A stretch of DNA of 64,000 nt from Larimichthys crocea (taxonomy: Eukaryota > Chordata > Actinopteri > Sciaenidae): NCBI RefSeq assembly GCF_000972845.2, contig NC_040018.1, positions 12,125,157-12,189,156 of the forward strand, written 5' to 3'. The translations under genes and the position numbers were made by a program. This document shows, one piece after another, positions 62,015-64,000 of the stretch (its first letter is position 1; every line of letters starts with the position of its first letter). The notes beneath the pieces were generated by a model, which saw nothing but the letters and a program-made list of their open reading frames with translations, was not told where the DNA came from and made no database searches.

Positions 62015-64000
62015 ATATACAGGTAGTTGTGTGTGCGTTTTTGTTTGTGAAACTGCCTCCTGTAGAGTCCATTTTAGCAATTAACACTCCAACTGTTGTA
62101 TCTGTTGCAAACTATCAACCCATTTTTACAGATAAAGATATTCAGAGGAAAATACATGAACTATACTCTTTCTTTGTGCGGTTATAGATTATTGATCTAT
62201 TAAATGAAAAACAACCATATTGCAACTTAAATATTTTGAATGTTTACAAACATAAGTCACACATAACATACTCTGATGCCTTGTTTAAACAAATGAAATA
62301 GAGAAATTCTTTTTCACACAAAGCAGGGTTCAAAATGTGAGTTCTTAACAGGAGGCCATATGTATACATGACTGCTATGTGAATGTAAATTAATGTACAT
62401 AAATGTGATTTTCAAAACTGGTGCTCTATTTGTCTTCTACTTATTGGCTTTCCATTTACACTAAGACAGCATTTTAGACCACAATGTTAATGGCACATTT
62501 GAAAAAGTACTGCGTTGGGCCGGGCCCAGAGGAACAGCACTGGCCATATTGGTGTAGTGGTCACAGTTTGAACTGCAGGTCACATGATGCACACTGGCTA
62601 AAAAGTACATTATCCCATTAGTAATCAGAACAAAAGACATGGCGATAAAAACATGAAAATAATTTGTGAGCGCCACAAACACATTGTTGTGACTGTCATC
62701 AGATTGAGAGCATTAAGTCCAATAAAAATGAAATCACCATATCACCATATTATTTACTTTGCCTGACAAATTCCACGTGAATAAATGGATGGATGTTAAA
62801 GTCACACAAAATATATGGGTGGATTTCAAATTAAAAAGTAAGTCAAATTATTCTCAGTTAATCTCAGTTGATTTTCTCTACTTTGACCCATCATGCAGGC
62901 ATAGCCATCAAACGCTGCGTGATATTATTAACCTTGTTTAATGTCACACCTTATTTTTTATTAAATCCGTATATTTCACATGCTTTTGCAGAACATGTGA
63001 CAAATTAAAATCGCCACCAAATGTTTAACTCTACTTTTGATTTCAGAAGTAAATGACCCAAAAGTTAGGTTTGTTTGTTTTGGGGAGCATTCAGGCACTT
63101 CTTCCTCAACATATTCTTACCGCTCCCCACACACACCATGCTGCTGTTACCGCTGCTTTGAACTGGTAGAGTGGGTTACCTTCCATTAAAGCAGAATTGG
63201 GGAACTACCCATGCAGAAAGCAGAAGGCTTCAGGAAAACTTGTTTCTCTTTTAAATGGATCGGCAATAAACACTCTCCCTAGTGATTGCTTTCTCCTGAC
63301 AAAAATGATATTTAATGCTTATACCAACTGACTAGGCTCAGATGAAGCCCTCAATAGCTGGGTTTCTGCCACACTCCAGGTTTGTTCCTTAAAGATAAAT
63401 GAATGGTAAGGAAATAACAGTAAACTGACCTCAGCAGCCTTTCATATGCAAGGGCATGTTTGAATTTGCTCATTTTAAATTAGGTGGAAATTATTTAAAT
63501 TGTATGAGAAGGCACCATTGGGAAAACAGTACTGTGAATTAACCTATATTTTTTCAACTTCCTATATTTGACTAGCACTCTACGAAATCCACATTTTCTT
63601 AGAATGAGCTCTCAGTTGTCCAGGGAGCCATTCTTTTCCAGGATGTTGAGCAAAGCAAAACATTTGGTTTTATCTTCAGTATGCTCCTTAGAAGTGATTG
63701 AGTTTATGCAAGTCTTCCTGCATAATGAGTGGTCGAAGGAGACAGCAAACACATTTGGCACCTGGCAAGAACATTTTAGAAACAATGCAAGAAAAAAAAA
63801 AAAATCAACAGAAAGGCTGGAATTGAGGCAAAGACGCATATGTGCAAATTCAAAATGTTTTACTATGAGCAACACATTCGGAGCTCAAAGCTGTGTCACA
63901 CCTGATGTTAGCTAACTAACAGTTAAAGTTGGTGCACTGGACAAGCAATTACTGTAGCAACCATGGGCACCTCTAAATGGTGGTTTTACAATAGTATTAA

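Larger units (their letters stand above)
59784..64000. other. noncoding stretch, mostly unique
   Basis: No gene is supported. It contains a CA array at 61.1 kb and the poly(A)-hairpin plus GT array at 61.9-62.0 kb. A GC-rich patch GGGCCGGGCCCAGAGG lies near 62518, followed by a weakly tRNA-like GGTGTAGTGGTCAC. Open frames at the right edge are short and overlap on both strands. Confidence 0.5.

Noticed and set aside
61775..62026. 83-codon frame ending in Cys-Val repeats
   Set aside because: The C-terminal half is translation of the poly(A) and GT arrays.

Overview
This window looks like vertebrate nuclear DNA, most probably from a ray-finned (teleost, percomorph-like) fish. The sequence is AT-rich and full of CA/GT microsatellites. 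Every open frame is short (155 codons at most). Several interspersed fragments resemble repeats I know from teleost genomes: a tRNA-headed SINE, the C-terminal end of a LINE, a TTAA-edged MITE and two other teleost families. No bacterial features (operons, Shine-Dalgarno sites, CRISPR) are present. Repeat family assignments are from memory of consensus features and were not checked against a library.

I find no protein-coding gene, rRNA or functional tRNA in the 64 kb. The window reads as an intergenic gene desert or the inside of a very large intron. The only coding-like piece I can support is a relic first exon of about 20 codons inside a DNA transposon near 39.3 kb. Two exon-shaped segments (45,501-45,579 and 47,584-47,675) have splice-like borders and one open frame each, but I cannot tie them to a gene.

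Layout: 1-12.4 kb is mostly unique DNA with one long (TG)n. 12.4-12.7 kb and 15.0-15.25 kb hold old teleost repeats. 15.3-35.6 kb is mostly unique, with a G-quadruplex motif at 22.1 kb, microsatellites at 23.5-24.1 kb and scattered decayed repeats. 35.6-35.8 kb is an intact-looking SINE on the minus strand with a target-site duplication. 38.9-40.1 kb is a transposon cluster: a TIR-bearing element of about 834 bp, then a TTAA-edged MITE. 44.5 kb carries a LINE 3' end. 44.7-64 kb is again largely unique, with long CA/GT tracts, a second G4 motif, a short AT/16-bp tandem block and a perfect 43-bp tandem duplication at 59.7 kb.

Several unique stretches have dense homeodomain, POU, SOX or PBX/MEIS-type words. 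The clearest are at 17.83 kb, 22.43-22.70 kb and 46.17-46.21 kb. This is what developmental enhancers in gene deserts often look like, but one sequence cannot show conservation. I did not find a convincing new biological system. The most informative objects are the TIR transposon with its relic exon and the TALE-homeodomain site clusters.
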